From the NCBI RefSeq assembly GCF_040448305.1, contig NZ_CP148752.1, positions 5,309,501 through 5,373,500 on the forward strand: a stretch of 64,000 nt of DNA, given 5' to 3'. Below the pieces are notes generated by a model that saw only the letters and a list, made by a program, of their open reading frames with translations, did no database searches and was not told the DNA's origin. The translations under genes and the position numbers were made by a program. This document shows positions 10,497 to 18,690 of this stretch, piece by piece. Position 1 is the first letter of the stretch. Every line of letters begins with the position of its first letter. Origin of the DNA: Pseudomonas fluorescens. GTDB taxonomy: Bacteria > Pseudomonadota > Gammaproteobacteria > Pseudomonadales > Pseudomonadaceae.

Positions 10497-11507
10497 TCAG
10501 GCCAGGTTCTCGTCGGTGGTCGGCACGACCAGGATGCCGGCACGCAAACCATTCTTCACCTTGGGGTTCGGGAAGATGATCCGGGCGCCCTCCTCCTCGA
10601 TGATCCAGCGGGTGTTGGCGATGTCTTCCGCCAGCAGGTAACCCACTTCCAGCTCCGAAAAGTTCTCGATGTCCGCCGGCAGGTTCAAGCGGAAGCTGTC
10701 GCTGTGCTTGATGATTTCCCGCGCCACGCTGTACAGCTGCAAACCGTCCAGAGCCTCTTCAGTCAGCTCCGGCTCGGTGCCCTCGATGATTTGCTTGAGA
10801 CGCTTCTCCAGCAGCGAGACATTGACCCCGTCGTTCTGACCGAACGGCCGTGCCTTGCCCAACTCCAGAGTGAAGGCCTCGGCCCCCAGTTTGTCGTAGG
10901 TGTAGGCGCTGAACACGATAGACGGCTTGTTCTGCAGCAGCACCGCTTCCATGCCGGCGGCGCGCAAGCGAGCCAGTTCCTGACGCGAATGCTGGCGGTC
11001 TTCTTTCCACGGATACAGGGCGAACTGCTCGATTTTCGAGCCACGAATCGCCGTATGCAGGTCGTAATGCAGGCGCTGACGGTCCGGCAGGCTGAAGAAA
11101 CTCGCTGCCAAACGCTCCAATTCACAGGCGCGCAGGGCTTCGCAACCGCTGCTTTGTTCGTGACGGCCGTTGAACAGTCGATTGACGTCCTGCTCGACAA
11201 AACGCTCGCCCTTGCGAATCGCTTCCGGGTTACCGAACAGGAACAGAATACGTGCGCGCGGCTTCAGATCGCCGCGGGCAATGTCGTGCAACAGGCGATC
11301 GAGCAACTCGATCGGCGCTGTTTCGTTGCCATGGATCCCCGCCGACAGCAGCAGGTCCAGGCCATTGTCACGCGCTTCAGGTGGCCGGACTTCCAGCGCA
11401 CCTTCGCTCAACCAGCGCATGCGCACGCCTTCGACAGTCAGTTGAGTCTTCTCCGCCGGTTCGCGGCCGGCGAGGGTCAGTTCAAGCAGTTTGCCGAGGG
11501 CGAGCAT
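10497..11507 (-). CDS. astE: Succinylglutamate desuccinylase
   Basis: A 336-residue zinc carboxypeptidase-like enzyme (AstE/AspA family) that removes succinate from N-succinylglutamate to give glutamate, the last step of the arginine succinyltransferase pathway. The zinc ligands lie in SAGIHGNETAPIELL (about 56-70, H-x2-E) and YDLHTAIRGS (about 148-157, second His), with the catalytic Glu expected further on in the EGARI/ELGKARPFG region. It is the last gene of the aru operon (called aruE in Pseudomonas), separated by 12 bases from the 96-residue protein. A REP pair follows it downstream. Confidence 0.93.
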   Translation of the reverse strand: MLALGKLLELTLAGREPAEKTQLTVEGVRMRWLSEGALEVRPPEARDNGLDLLLSAGIHGNETAPIELLDRLLHDIARGDLKPRARILFLFGNPEAIRKGERFVEQDVNRLFNGRHEQSSGCEALRACELERLAASFFSLPDRQRLHYDLHTAIRGSKIEQFALYPWKEDRQHSRQELARLRAAGMEAVLLQNKPSIVFSAYTYDKLGAEAFTLELGKARPFGQNDGVNVSLLEKRLKQIIEGTEPELTEEALDGLQLYSVAREIIKHSDSFRLNLPADIENFSELEVGYLLAEDIANTRWIIEEEGARIIFPNPKVKNGLRAGILVVPTTDENLA

Positions 11508-11519
11508 AGAGCGGTTTCC

Positions 11520-11810
11520 TTAGTGGTCGTGATTGCAATCCGGGCCGTGAACGTGATCCTCGTCGTCGCCGAGTTCAGCCGGTTCCATCTCCAGCTGCAG
11601 ACTTACCAGATTAGTCGCCAATGGGCGCAACAGCAGGTTTGCGTATTCGGCGTCGCCTTCTTCGACGTCCACGCCGATCAGCAACTGGCCACGGCCGTCC
11701 TGCTGGATCCACAGCTCTTTGCCTTGCCACAGGACCGCGACGCGGGTGCAGGAGGTCTCCAGTTGCGTGCCGTCGGTGTCTTCAAGGATCAGCTGCAGGG
11801 TATCGCTCAT
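11520..11810 (-). CDS. Conserved 96-residue protein of the aru operon, unknown function
   Basis: A small acidic protein between astB and astE. It is predicted to be mainly beta strands (LQLILEDTDGTQLETS, RVAVLWQGKELWIQQD, GQLLIGVDVEEG). It ends in a histidine/aspartate/cysteine tail (HVHGPDCNHDH, residues 86-96) that looks able to bind a metal such as zinc or nickel. A gene in the same place exists in P. aeruginosa (PA0900 by memory). Its place directly before the zinc enzyme AstE (12-base gap) suggests a link to that enzyme, for example metal delivery, but this is only inference. The start is the ATG at 11810; the TA-rich sequence beyond it carries no extension. Confidence 0.75.
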   Translation of the reverse strand: MSDTLQLILEDTDGTQLETSCTRVAVLWQGKELWIQQDGRGQLLIGVDVEEGDAEYANLLLRPLATNLVSLQLEMEPAELGDDEDHVHGPDCNHDH

Positions 11811-11871
11811 GTGTTTACGCTCTCGTTTGAGTTGAAGCAGCGCGCTGCCGTAGAAGGCGGCGCGCCGTCGA

Positions 11872-13218
11872 TCAATTGATCTGGAATGGATAAACCGCGC
11901 CCAGTTTAAGGATTTGCGTCAGTTCATCCAGTGCCGTCCGGCACTCAAGCAGCAATTGCGGGTCCGCCAGATCGTTTTCGGTCATGCGGTCGCGGTAGTG
12001 CTTCTCGACCCATTCGGTCAGTGTGCCGTACAACGGTGCCGTCATGATAACCCCTGGGTTGACGGCCGCCAGTTCGGTTTCGTTGAGTGCAACGCGCAAC
12101 CGCAGGCAAGCCGGGCCACCACCGTTCTGCATGCTTTGCTTGAGATCGAAGACTTTCACTTCGCGGATCAGGCCGCCGGAGCTGGTCAAACCCTGCAAGT
12201 ATTGCCAGACACGCTCGTTGCCACGGCATTCTTCCGGCACGATCAACAGCATGGAGCCGTCAGGACGCGACAGCAGCTGGCTATTGAACAGGTAGGAACG
12301 AACGGCGTCTTCCACGCTTACTGCGGAACGCGGTACGCAGACTGACTGAAATTTCCCACCGACTTTGGCGAGTTTGCTCTGCAATTCAGCGAGCATCTTC
12401 TCGGTCTCGAGGAACGCGTCCTCGTGATAGAACAGCACTTCGCCGTTGCCGACCGCAATCACGTCGTTGTGGAACACGCCCTGATCGATCACCGACGGGT
12501 TCTGCTGGGCGTAGACCACGCCGTCATCGCTCAAGCCGTGCAGACGGGCTACGGCCTGGGACGCTTCGAGGGTCTGGCGCGCCGGGTACTTCTGCGGTGC
12601 CGGGTAGCGGGTGTCGAACGCGCTGCGACCGAACACGAAGAACTCGACACCGGCTCCGCCGTATTCACGGCAGAAACGCGTGTGGTTGGCCGCGCCTTCG
12701 TCACCGAACTGCGCCACAGCCGGCAAGGCAGCGTGGTGGGCGAAGTGTTTCTGGTCAGCGAACATCGCCCCCAGCACGCGGCTGGTGGTCGGGTGTTCGA
12801 TGCTGCGGTGGTATTTGCAGTTGAGGTTGGCGGCGGTGAAATGCACGCGGCCATCGGCCGTGTCGGCGCTCGGGCTGACGGTAGCGGCGTTGGCCACCCA
12901 CATGCTCGAGGCCGAGCAACTGGCCACCAGCAGCGGCATCGCTTCTTTGGCAGCGCGCTCGATCACTTCAGCGTCGGTGCCGCCAAAGCCCAGGCGACGC
13001 AGTGCGGCCACATCCGGGCGCTCTTGCGGTGCCAGTACGCCTTGCTGGAAACCCATCTCCATCAGCGCTTTCATCTTTGCCAGGCCTTGCAGCGCCGCTT
13101 CCTTGGGGTTGGAAGACTGCTGGCTGTTGCTCTGGGACGCGACGTTGCCGTAGGACAGGCCGCCGTAGTTATGGGTCGGCCCCACTAGACCGTCAAAATT
13201 GACTTCATAGGATTTCAT
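11872..13218 (-). CDS. astB: N-succinylarginine dihydrolase
   Basis: A 448-residue enzyme of the amidinotransferase fold. It hydrolyses N2-succinylarginine to succinylornithine, ammonia and CO2, the second step of the pathway. It starts MKSYEVNFDGLVGPTHNYGGLSYGN, the family signature. The segment FGDEGAANHTRF (about 168-179) carries catalytic Glu/His neighbours, HNDVIAVGNGEVLFYHEDAF (about 247-266) carries another catalytic His, and the nucleophilic Cys lies in the NGGGPACLRLR segment (about 362-372). The length is typical. It follows astD by a 161-base gap containing a REP pair, which may reduce read-through. Confidence 0.95.
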   Translation of the reverse strand: MKSYEVNFDGLVGPTHNYGGLSYGNVASQSNSQQSSNPKEAALQGLAKMKALMEMGFQQGVLAPQERPDVAALRRLGFGGTDAEVIERAAKEAMPLLVASCSASSMWVANAATVSPSADTADGRVHFTAANLNCKYHRSIEHPTTSRVLGAMFADQKHFAHHAALPAVAQFGDEGAANHTRFCREYGGAGVEFFVFGRSAFDTRYPAPQKYPARQTLEASQAVARLHGLSDDGVVYAQQNPSVIDQGVFHNDVIAVGNGEVLFYHEDAFLETEKMLAELQSKLAKVGGKFQSVCVPRSAVSVEDAVRSYLFNSQLLSRPDGSMLLIVPEECRGNERVWQYLQGLTSSGGLIREVKVFDLKQSMQNGGGPACLRLRVALNETELAAVNPGVIMTAPLYGTLTEWVEKHYRDRMTENDLADPQLLLECRTALDELTQILKLGAVYPFQIN

Positions 13219-13285
13219 CAGCGAGGCTCCACGAGAATCTGTTGTTATAGGCTTCAGTAACTAGATTTGAGACCGAGGCGCGGCC

Positions 13286-13374
13286 ATCGCCAGCAGGCTG
13301 GCTCCCACAGTGATTGCGTCGTACACATAATGTGTGAACACCGCCGAACCTGTGGGAGCCAGCCTGCTGGCGAT
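13286..13374. repeat. REP pair within the aru operon
   Basis: ATCGCCAGCAGGCTGGCTCCCACA (13286-13309) and its exact inverse at 13351-13374. The core is a variant (GCCAGCAGGCTGGC) of the commoner form. It separates astB from astD and could set differential expression by mRNA stability. Confidence 0.9.
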
Positions 13375-13379
13375 AGGCC

Positions 13380-14846
13380 TTACGCCATTTTCACGCCAGG
13401 CGTGAGGTTCGCTGGCATCACCAGGCTCGGCGTTTCCAGCGAGGCCACCGGGTACGCGCAGTAATCCGCCGCGTAGTAGGCGCTGGCGCGGTGGTTGCCC
13501 GAGGCGCCGACGCCGCCGAATGGCGCGCTGCTTGCGGCACCGGTCAGTTGCTTGTTCCAGTTGACGATACCGGCACGGCTTTCCAGCCAGAATTGCTGAT
13601 AACGCGCTTCGGAGTCCGACAGCAGGCCGGCGGCCAGACCGTAGGCGGTGTCGTTGGCTTCAGCGATCGCCGCTGCAAAATCAGCGTAGCGGATCACTTG
13701 CAGCAACGGGCCGAACAGTTCTTCGTCAGGACGATCGGCGACAGCGGACACGTCCAGGATGCCCGGGGTCAGCAAGGCCGATTGAGCCTGAGGCTGAGTC
13801 ATTTCCAGCAGCGCCACGGCGCCGTTGGCCAGCAGATGTTCTTGCGCATCCATCAACGCTTTCGCAGCGCCGAGGGAAACCACCGAGCCCATGAATGGCG
13901 CCGGTTGCTGATCGAAAGCACCGACTTCGATGGTCGCGCTGACCGCCACCAGGCGCGCCAGCAACGTGTCACCCCAGGCGCCTTGCGGCACCAGCAAGCG
14001 ACGGGCACAGGTGCAACGCTGGCCGGCGGAAATGAACGCCGACTGAATGATCGTGTAAACCGCGGCATCGAGGTCGGCGACCTGATCGACCACCAGCGGG
14101 TTGTTACCGCCCATCTCCAGCGCGAGGATCTTGTCCGGACGACCGGCGAATTGCTGGTGCAGGTGATTGCCGGTACGGCTGGAACCGGTGAAGAACAGCC
14201 CGTCGATGCCCGGGTACGCCGCCAGGGCGATGCCGGTTTCGCGAGCGCCTTGCAGCAGGTTCAATACGCCGGCCGGCAGGCCAGCCTCGATCCAGCACTT
14301 GACCGTCAACTCGGCGACTTTCGGTGTCAGTTCGCTTGGCTTGAACAGTACGCTGTTACCAGCCAGCAGTGCCGGCACGATGTGGCCGTTCGGCAGGTGA
14401 CCCGGGAAGTTGTAGGGACCAAACACCGCGACTACACCGTGGGGTTTGTGGCGCAGTACGGCGGTGGCGTCGCCCAGCGGGCCGCTCTTCTCGCCGGTAC
14501 GCTCGCGGTAGCTCTGCACCGAGATGGCAACCTTGTTGACCATGCTGGTGACTTCGGTCGCCGCTTCCCACAGGGGTTTGCCGGTTTCTTCGCCGATGGT
14601 ATGAGCCAGTTCGTCAGCGTGACTCTTCAGCGCAGCGGCAAAGGCTTCCAGCACCGAAATACGCTCTTCCAGGGTGCGCCGCGCCCAGTCCGGAAACGCC
14701 TGACGCGCCGCTTGCACAGCCGACTCGACCTGAGCGGCGGTGGCACCGGCGCCGGACCACAGCACTTGCTGGGTCACCGGGTTCAGCGACTCGAAGGCTT
14801 CGCCCCCACCTGCCAGCCATTCACCTGCGATGTAAAGCGACTTCAT
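13380..14846 (-). CDS. astD: Succinylglutamic semialdehyde dehydrogenase
   Basis: A 488-residue NAD-dependent aldehyde dehydrogenase acting on succinylglutamate semialdehyde, step four of arginine breakdown. The catalytic Cys is in SAGQRCTCARRL (about 277-288), the general-base Glu in LALEMGGNNPLVV (about 243-255), and the cofactor-binding loop in FTGSSRTGNHLH (about 218-229). The substrate-binding PYNFPGHLPNGH (about 146-157) is typical of AstD. It shares one base with the end of the upstream aruG gene (TAATG), so translation is coupled. Pseudomonas naming also uses aruD. Confidence 0.95.
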   Translation of the reverse strand: MKSLYIAGEWLAGGGEAFESLNPVTQQVLWSGAGATAAQVESAVQAARQAFPDWARRTLEERISVLEAFAAALKSHADELAHTIGEETGKPLWEAATEVTSMVNKVAISVQSYRERTGEKSGPLGDATAVLRHKPHGVVAVFGPYNFPGHLPNGHIVPALLAGNSVLFKPSELTPKVAELTVKCWIEAGLPAGVLNLLQGARETGIALAAYPGIDGLFFTGSSRTGNHLHQQFAGRPDKILALEMGGNNPLVVDQVADLDAAVYTIIQSAFISAGQRCTCARRLLVPQGAWGDTLLARLVAVSATIEVGAFDQQPAPFMGSVVSLGAAKALMDAQEHLLANGAVALLEMTQPQAQSALLTPGILDVSAVADRPDEELFGPLLQVIRYADFAAAIAEANDTAYGLAAGLLSDSEARYQQFWLESRAGIVNWNKQLTGAASSAPFGGVGASGNHRASAYYAADYCAYPVASLETPSLVMPANLTPGVKMA

Positions 14847-15871
14847 TATTTCGACTCCCGAGCTGCGGACAACGCCACGGCGCGTACTTGATCGCCCGCG
14901 TTGAGTTGAAGACGTTTGGCGGTCTGCGGATCGACCACCAGGGTGCCGGCGGCCAGACGTGCCGGCGCAGCAGTGATCCGGCAGTCCTCGCGCTTGCGGT
15001 TGTGAATGATGAATGGCGTGGCGTCGTCACCCGGTGTGCCGACGGCCAGCACCAGCGCCTGGCTGTCGCGCACGGCGCGGATCTTGCCGGTTTCGCACTC
15101 GATCGCAGGACCTGCGTCGAAAATGTCGACGTAGCCCTGGTAGCTGAAACCTTCGCTCTTGAGCATGGCCAGCGCCGGCTCGGTGTCCGGGTGAACCTGA
15201 CCGATTACGTTGCGCGCATCCGGCGACAGGAAGCAGGTGTACAGCGGGAATTTCGGCATCAGTTCGGCGATGAACGCCTTGTTGCCAACGCCGGTCAGGT
15301 AATCCGCCTGGCTGAATTCCATCTTGAAGAAGTGCCGGCCCAGGCTTTCCCAGAACGGCGAGCGCCCGGCCTCGTCGGAAACACCGCGCATTTCGGCAAT
15401 GATCTTGTTGCCGAACAGTTGCGGGAATTCGGCGATGAACAGCATCCGCGCCTTGGACAGCATGCGGCCATTGAGGCCGGTACGGTAATCGGCGTGCAGG
15501 AACAGCGAGCACAGCTCGGAGTTGCCGGTCAGGTCGTTGGCCAGGAACAGCGTCGGAATTTCGCGATAGATGTTCAGCTCTTGCGAAGCGCTGACCGTCA
15601 AACCGACCCGGAAGTTGTACCAGGGCTCACGCAGGCCGACGGCGCCGGCAATGGCGGAAATACCCACCACGCGACCGTCGTCATCTTCGAGCACGAACAG
15701 GTAGTCCGCATCGCCCCGCCCGGCTTCGCCGCGAAAGGTCTTCTCGGCCCAGCCGACCCGATGGGCCAGTCGCTCTTCGTTGGCCGGTAAGGTGGTCAGG
15801 CCGGTGCCGGTGCTGCGGGCCAGGTCGATCAGAGCGGGTAAATCGCTGCTGCGTACGGGACGAACGATCAT
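14846..15871 (-). CDS. aruG: Arginine/ornithine N-succinyltransferase, second (beta-type) subunit
   Basis: A 341-residue AstA-family acyltransferase using succinyl-CoA to succinylate arginine or ornithine. It starts MIVRPVRSSDLPALIDLARSTG, with the conserved TTLPANEERL near residues 25-35 and the family hallmark LFLHADYRTGLNGRMLSKARMLF (about 140-162, split here over several motifs). PFWESLGRHFFKMEF and LMPKFPLYTCFLSPDA are further strongly conserved pieces. It pairs with AruF (66 bases upstream end-to-start) to form the heteromeric enzyme of Pseudomonas; enteric bacteria have a single AstA. Paralogue of the preceding gene by duplication. Confidence 0.94.
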   Translation of the reverse strand: MIVRPVRSSDLPALIDLARSTGTGLTTLPANEERLAHRVGWAEKTFRGEAGRGDADYLFVLEDDDGRVVGISAIAGAVGLREPWYNFRVGLTVSASQELNIYREIPTLFLANDLTGNSELCSLFLHADYRTGLNGRMLSKARMLFIAEFPQLFGNKIIAEMRGVSDEAGRSPFWESLGRHFFKMEFSQADYLTGVGNKAFIAELMPKFPLYTCFLSPDARNVIGQVHPDTEPALAMLKSEGFSYQGYVDIFDAGPAIECETGKIRAVRDSQALVLAVGTPGDDATPFIIHNRKREDCRITAAPARLAAGTLVVDPQTAKRLQLNAGDQVRAVALSAARESK

Positions 15872-15941
15872 GCTATCTCCTCAAACGGGCCGCTTGCGCC
15901 ACCCGTGAAACTTCGCTGCTTTCTAGGCATCAATTGCGACG

Positions 15942-16961
15942 TTAAACCGCCACCAGGCGCACGCTGGCACCCTCGCCGACGCCCAGGGCTTCGGCCGCTT
16001 CCAGGTCCAGGGTTACCGGTTTGCCCGGCGCGTAATCGAGCTCGAGCATCACTGCGCGGTAATCCTGCAACTGGGCATTGGCCACCAGATACTGGCGACC
16101 CACGCCTTTGACCGGCTCGCCGATCTTCACCGGCACCACGCGGCTCTGGGCGATCGAACGGATCCCCGAGACACGGGCATGCAAGGTCGGGCCGCCGTCG
16201 AAGATGTCGATGTAGTGATCGGTCTCGAAGCCTTCGCGCATCAGGATGTCGAAGGTGATCTGCGCCCGCGGGTGTACCTGGCCCATGGCTTCTTGCGCGG
16301 AGTCCGGCAGCAATGGCACGTAAATCGGGTAATGCGGCATCAGTTCGGCGAGGAACGTACGGCTTTTCAGCCCGCACAGACGTTCGGCTTCGGCGTAGTT
16401 GAGGTCGAAGAAGTTGCGACCGATGGCATCCCAGAATGGCGAGTCGCCGTTTTCATCGCTGTAACCAACGATCTCGGTCACTACGGAATCGGCAAAACGC
16501 TCCGGATGGCTGGCCACGAACAGCAAACGGCCACGGGAGTTGAGCTCCGACCACGGCGAACCCACCAGCTCGCGCTGCACATAGAAGCTGGTCAGCAAGC
16601 TGTTGCCGGTCAGGTCATGGCACTGCGAGAGCACGTGGATCTTGTTGTGAATCTTCAACTCGCGCGAAGCGTGCACGAAGGTTTCGTTGCGGAAGCTGTA
16701 GAACGGCTCGGAGTAACCGGCCGATGCCACGATGGCCGAGCAACCGACCAGCTTGCCGGTAGCGGAGTCTTCGAGGACGAAGAAATAGCTTTCCTCACCG
16801 TTGAAGCTCACTTCAGCGGCGAACGAGGCTTCGCTTGCCGCGATCTTGTCGCTCAGGCGTTCAACGTCATCCGGCAAGGAAGTGACACCAATCGGACTGT
16901 CCGCAGCCAGACGCTGTACCTCGCCCAGATCAGCCATTTGCGCGGGGCGCATCACCAGCAT
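15942..16961 (-). CDS. aruF: Arginine/ornithine N-succinyltransferase, alpha subunit
   Basis: A 339-residue paralogue of AruG with the same architecture: MLVMRPAQMADLGEVQRLAADSP at the start, TSLPDDVERLSDKI (about 28-41), DSPFWDAIGRNFFDLNYAEAE (about 171-191), LMPHYPIYVPLLPDSA (about 206-221), and a C-terminal beta segment ending LGVGEGASVRLVAV. It catalyses the first committed step of arginine breakdown together with AruG. It is the second gene of the operon after aruC, but 199 bases and a REP pair lie between them. Confidence 0.94.
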   Translation of the reverse strand: MLVMRPAQMADLGEVQRLAADSPIGVTSLPDDVERLSDKIAASEASFAAEVSFNGEESYFFVLEDSATGKLVGCSAIVASAGYSEPFYSFRNETFVHASRELKIHNKIHVLSQCHDLTGNSLLTSFYVQRELVGSPWSELNSRGRLLFVASHPERFADSVVTEIVGYSDENGDSPFWDAIGRNFFDLNYAEAERLCGLKSRTFLAELMPHYPIYVPLLPDSAQEAMGQVHPRAQITFDILMREGFETDHYIDIFDGGPTLHARVSGIRSIAQSRVVPVKIGEPVKGVGRQYLVANAQLQDYRAVMLELDYAPGKPVTLDLEAAEALGVGEGASVRLVAV

Positions 16962-17008
16962 GGTGTCACTCCTTTCTCTTAAAAATTCACAGAAAAAACG
17001 CCGGACAC

Positions 17009-17098
17009 TGTGGGAGCGAGCCTGCTCGCGAAAGCGGTGTATCAGTCAGCAGAGATGTTGACTGACACGCCCTCTTCGCGAGCAGGCTCGCTCCCACA
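17009..17098. repeat. REP pair between aruF and aruC
   Basis: TGTGGGAGCGAGCCTGCTCGCGAA and the inverse TTCGCGAGCAGGCTCGCTCCCACA enclose a 42-base spacer containing TATCAGTCA / TGACTGACA. The internal arrangement matches the BIMEs at 24813, 57193 and 61553. Confidence 0.92.
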
Positions 17099-17160
17099 AT
17101 GGAACAAGCCCGGCATCAAAATTGGGTTCGACGCCTGAAACTCAGGCGTCGAAGGGTCTA

Positions 17161-18381
17161 TCAGGCTTGCGTCAGTTTTGCAGCAGCGCGTTCGAAGCGG
17201 TCCAGGCCGGCATCGATATCGGCGTCTTCCACCACCAGGCTCGGGGCGAAACGCACCACGTCCGGGCCGGCTTGCAGAACCATCAGGCCTTCTTGCTCAG
17301 CGGCGTTGAAGATGTCCTTGGCCTTGCCTTTCCAGGCATCGCTCAAGACGCAACCGATCAACAGGCCCATGCCACGAACCTTGGTGAACAGGCCGTACTT
17401 TTCGCCGATCTGCTCAAGGCGGGCCTTGAACTTGTCGTGCTTGGCGTTGACGCCGGCCAGCACCTCAGGGGTGTTGATCACGTCGATCACGGCTTCCGCG
17501 ACAGCGCACGCCAGCGGGTTGCCGCCGTAAGTGGTGCCGTGGGTGCCGACGACCAGGTGCTTGGCCAGGTCTTCGGTGGTCAACATGGCTGCGATCGGGA
17601 AACCACCGCCCAGGCTCTTGGCGCTGGTCAGGATGTCCGGGATCACGCCGTAATGCTGGTAGGCGAACAGATGACCGGTACGGCCCATGCCGGTTTGCAC
17701 TTCGTCGAAAATCAGCAGCGCGTTGTGCGCGGTGCAGAGCTCGCGGGCACCTTGCAGGTATTCCAGTTCAGCCGGGATCACACCGCTTTCGCCCTGGATC
17801 GGTTCCAGCACCACGGCGCAAGTCTTGTCGGAAATGGCAGCTTTCAGCGCGGCCAGATCGTTGTACGGCACGTGGGTGATGCCGGTGATTTTCGGGCCGA
17901 AACCGTCGGAGTACTTCGACTGGCCACCGACGTTCACGGTGAACAGGGTACGGCCGTGGAAGCTGTTGAGCGCGGCGATGATCTCGTACTTCTCGCTGCC
18001 GAAACGGTCGAAACCGACACGACGGGCCAGCTTGAAGGCGGCCTCGTTGGCTTCGGCGCCGGAGTTGCAGAAGAAGGCGCGGTCGGCAAAGGTGGCGTCG
18101 ACCAACTTGTGGGCCAGGCGCAGGGCCGGCTCATTGGTGAACACGTTGGACACGTGCCACAGCTTGTTCGCCTGCTCGGTCAAGGCACCGACCAGCGCCG
18201 GATGCGCGTGACCCAATACGTTGACGGCAATCCCGCCGGCGAAGTCGATCAGCTCGCGACCGGACTGGTCCCAAACGCGGGAACCGGCGCCACGCACAGG
18301 AATGAATGCGGCAGGCGCATAGTTGGGAACCATTACCTGATCGAAATCGGCGCGTTGTACCGCAGCGTGCTCAACGGACAT
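17161..18381 (-). CDS. aruC: Succinylornithine/acetylornithine aminotransferase
   Basis: A 406-residue class III PLP aminotransferase converting succinylornithine to the semialdehyde. Its acetylornithine activity can also serve biosynthesis. The start MSVEHAAVQRADFDQVMVPN was chosen over a frame 53 residues longer whose extra part has no family look; a GGAG-type site (ggagact) precedes it. Key residues: the GSGAEANEAAFKLAR segment form (here NSGAEANEAAFKLAR, about 105-119), the PLP-contacting LIFDEVQTGMGRTGH (about 220-234), and the Schiff-base lysine in LTSAKSLGGGFPIAAM (about 248-263). It is the first gene of the aru operon and has ArgR-type half-sites upstream. Confidence 0.95.
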   Translation of the reverse strand: MSVEHAAVQRADFDQVMVPNYAPAAFIPVRGAGSRVWDQSGRELIDFAGGIAVNVLGHAHPALVGALTEQANKLWHVSNVFTNEPALRLAHKLVDATFADRAFFCNSGAEANEAAFKLARRVGFDRFGSEKYEIIAALNSFHGRTLFTVNVGGQSKYSDGFGPKITGITHVPYNDLAALKAAISDKTCAVVLEPIQGESGVIPAELEYLQGARELCTAHNALLIFDEVQTGMGRTGHLFAYQHYGVIPDILTSAKSLGGGFPIAAMLTTEDLAKHLVVGTHGTTYGGNPLACAVAEAVIDVINTPEVLAGVNAKHDKFKARLEQIGEKYGLFTKVRGMGLLIGCVLSDAWKGKAKDIFNAAEQEGLMVLQAGPDVVRFAPSLVVEDADIDAGLDRFERAAAKLTQA

Positions 18382-18690
18382 CGGAGTCTCCTGAAGAGAA
18401 AACACTCGCCTGAAACTGGCGAGCTTGGTGAGGATTGTAAGGACAGTTTTCAGCCCGGCCTTGCCGCCAAGCGACAACTTCTTATAGCGCAAACCCCGGA
18501 TTTTCCCGGGTTTACGGCAATGCGACATATAGGGTCGCAAAGGCGCAGTTTAACTGGCGGCGGGCGTTTGCGGCAGGCTTGCTGCGTTGTAACGCTTGCC
18601 AATGGTCCGAGTGCGGTAAATATGTACCGCACAGCGTCCAGCTTCGCGGGTTTTCCTAGTGGCCTTTCAAAGCCAACGGCCACTGACCCG
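18382..18690. other. Divergent intergenic region aruC / LRR gene
   Basis: This 309-base gap holds the ArgR half-sites listed separately and the promoter of the plus-strand LRR gene. The frame open through it on the plus strand is a non-coding extension of that gene. Nothing else was seen. Confidence 0.6.
18461..18527 (-). promoter_or_regulatory. Two ArgR-type half-sites before aruC
   Basis: On the minus strand TGTCGCATTGCCGTAA (18527-18512) and TGTCGCTTGGCGGCAA (18476-18461) both match the Pseudomonas ArgR half-site TGTCGC-N8-AA exactly, in the same orientation. They lie 80-146 bases upstream of the aruC start codon. Their 51-base spacing is wider than a single operator, so they may be parts of two operators. 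Confidence 0.7.

Noticed and set aside
17122..18690. A plus-strand frame of 523 codons running into the LRR gene
   Set aside because: It is the shadow of aruC on the opposite strand; aruC is a complete known enzyme there, and the LRR protein has its own plausible start at 18691.
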